Made by a program: the position numbers and the translations under genes. Positions 13,726 through 13,730 of a stretch of DNA of 13,730 nt are shown here, piece by piece. Below the pieces are notes generated by a model. It did no database searches and was not told the origin of the DNA. It saw only the letters and a program-made list of their open reading frames with translations. Each line of letters opens with the position of its first letter. Within the stretch, counting starts at the first letter, position 1. Source of the stretch: Actinomycetota bacterium (GTDB lineage: Bacteria > Actinomycetota > Thermoleophilia > Solirubrobacterales > Thermoleophilaceae); the NCBI GenBank assembly GCA_005885165.1, contig VAXR01000103.1:2736-16465 (forward strand), written 5' to 3'.

Positions 13726-13730
13726 CGACG

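Noticed and set aside
1..13730. Search for a defence, mobile or biosynthetic gene system
   Set aside because: No nuclease, transposase, integrase, toxin-antitoxin pair, tRNA or attachment site is visible; the genes are ordinary housekeeping and secretome types with mixed orientation.

Overview
This is a GC-rich, densely packed chromosomal window. The protein families point to an actinobacterium, most likely near the Thermoleophilia/Solirubrobacterales: a penicillin-acylase-like protein, a secreted CocE-type hydrolase, Sec-exported RTX and PASTA proteins and a sugar dehydrogenase lipoprotein. The taxonomic call is inference from gene style; there is no rRNA or other marker gene here. I see no tRNA, IS element, CRISPR array, phage gene or recognisable defence cassette.

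Layout from left to right: the 5' end of a penicillin-acylase-family gene (minus, cut by the window edge); a secreted S15/CocE hydrolase and an exported protein of unknown function (both minus); a divergent single-cysteine peroxiredoxin-like gene (plus), which ends 1 bp from the stop of an AMP-dependent acyl-CoA synthetase (minus); a divergent bioA-type aminotransferase (plus) broken by an internal deletion and frameshift; a large exported protein with 14 blade-like repeats, an Ig-like domain and a PASTA domain (minus); a 63-residue rubredoxin (minus) back-to-back with a NUDIX hydrolase (plus); an RTX-type calcium-binding exported protein (plus); an NAD-dependent epimerase/dehydratase-like SDR (plus); and, convergent with it, a PQQ-dependent sugar dehydrogenase lipoprotein (minus). 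Six of the eleven genes carry a signal peptide or lipobox, so this is largely a surface/secretome region plus a few metabolic genes. Apart from possible promoter sharing, nothing ties the genes into one pathway.

The most striking signal is in how the genes start. For six genes a TANNNT -10-like hexamer, usually close to TA(A/C)(C/G)(C/G)T, lies exactly 7 or 8 nt upstream of the start codon with no Shine-Dalgarno sequence chosen between. A seventh has TATAAG 6 nt upstream. This is the arrangement expected for leaderless mRNAs. In two unrelated divergent pairs (unknown exported protein/peroxiredoxin-like, and rubredoxin/NUDIX) the start codons are exactly 25 bp apart, and the two outward-facing -10 hexamers share one TA step. 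That predicts bidirectional leaderless promoters with the same geometry at both sites. The acyl-CoA synthetase and the PASTA protein instead have strong Shine-Dalgarno sequences.

I found no convincing new multi-gene system. The items most worth checking are the paired bidirectional promoters, the broken bioA and the 14-repeat PASTA protein.
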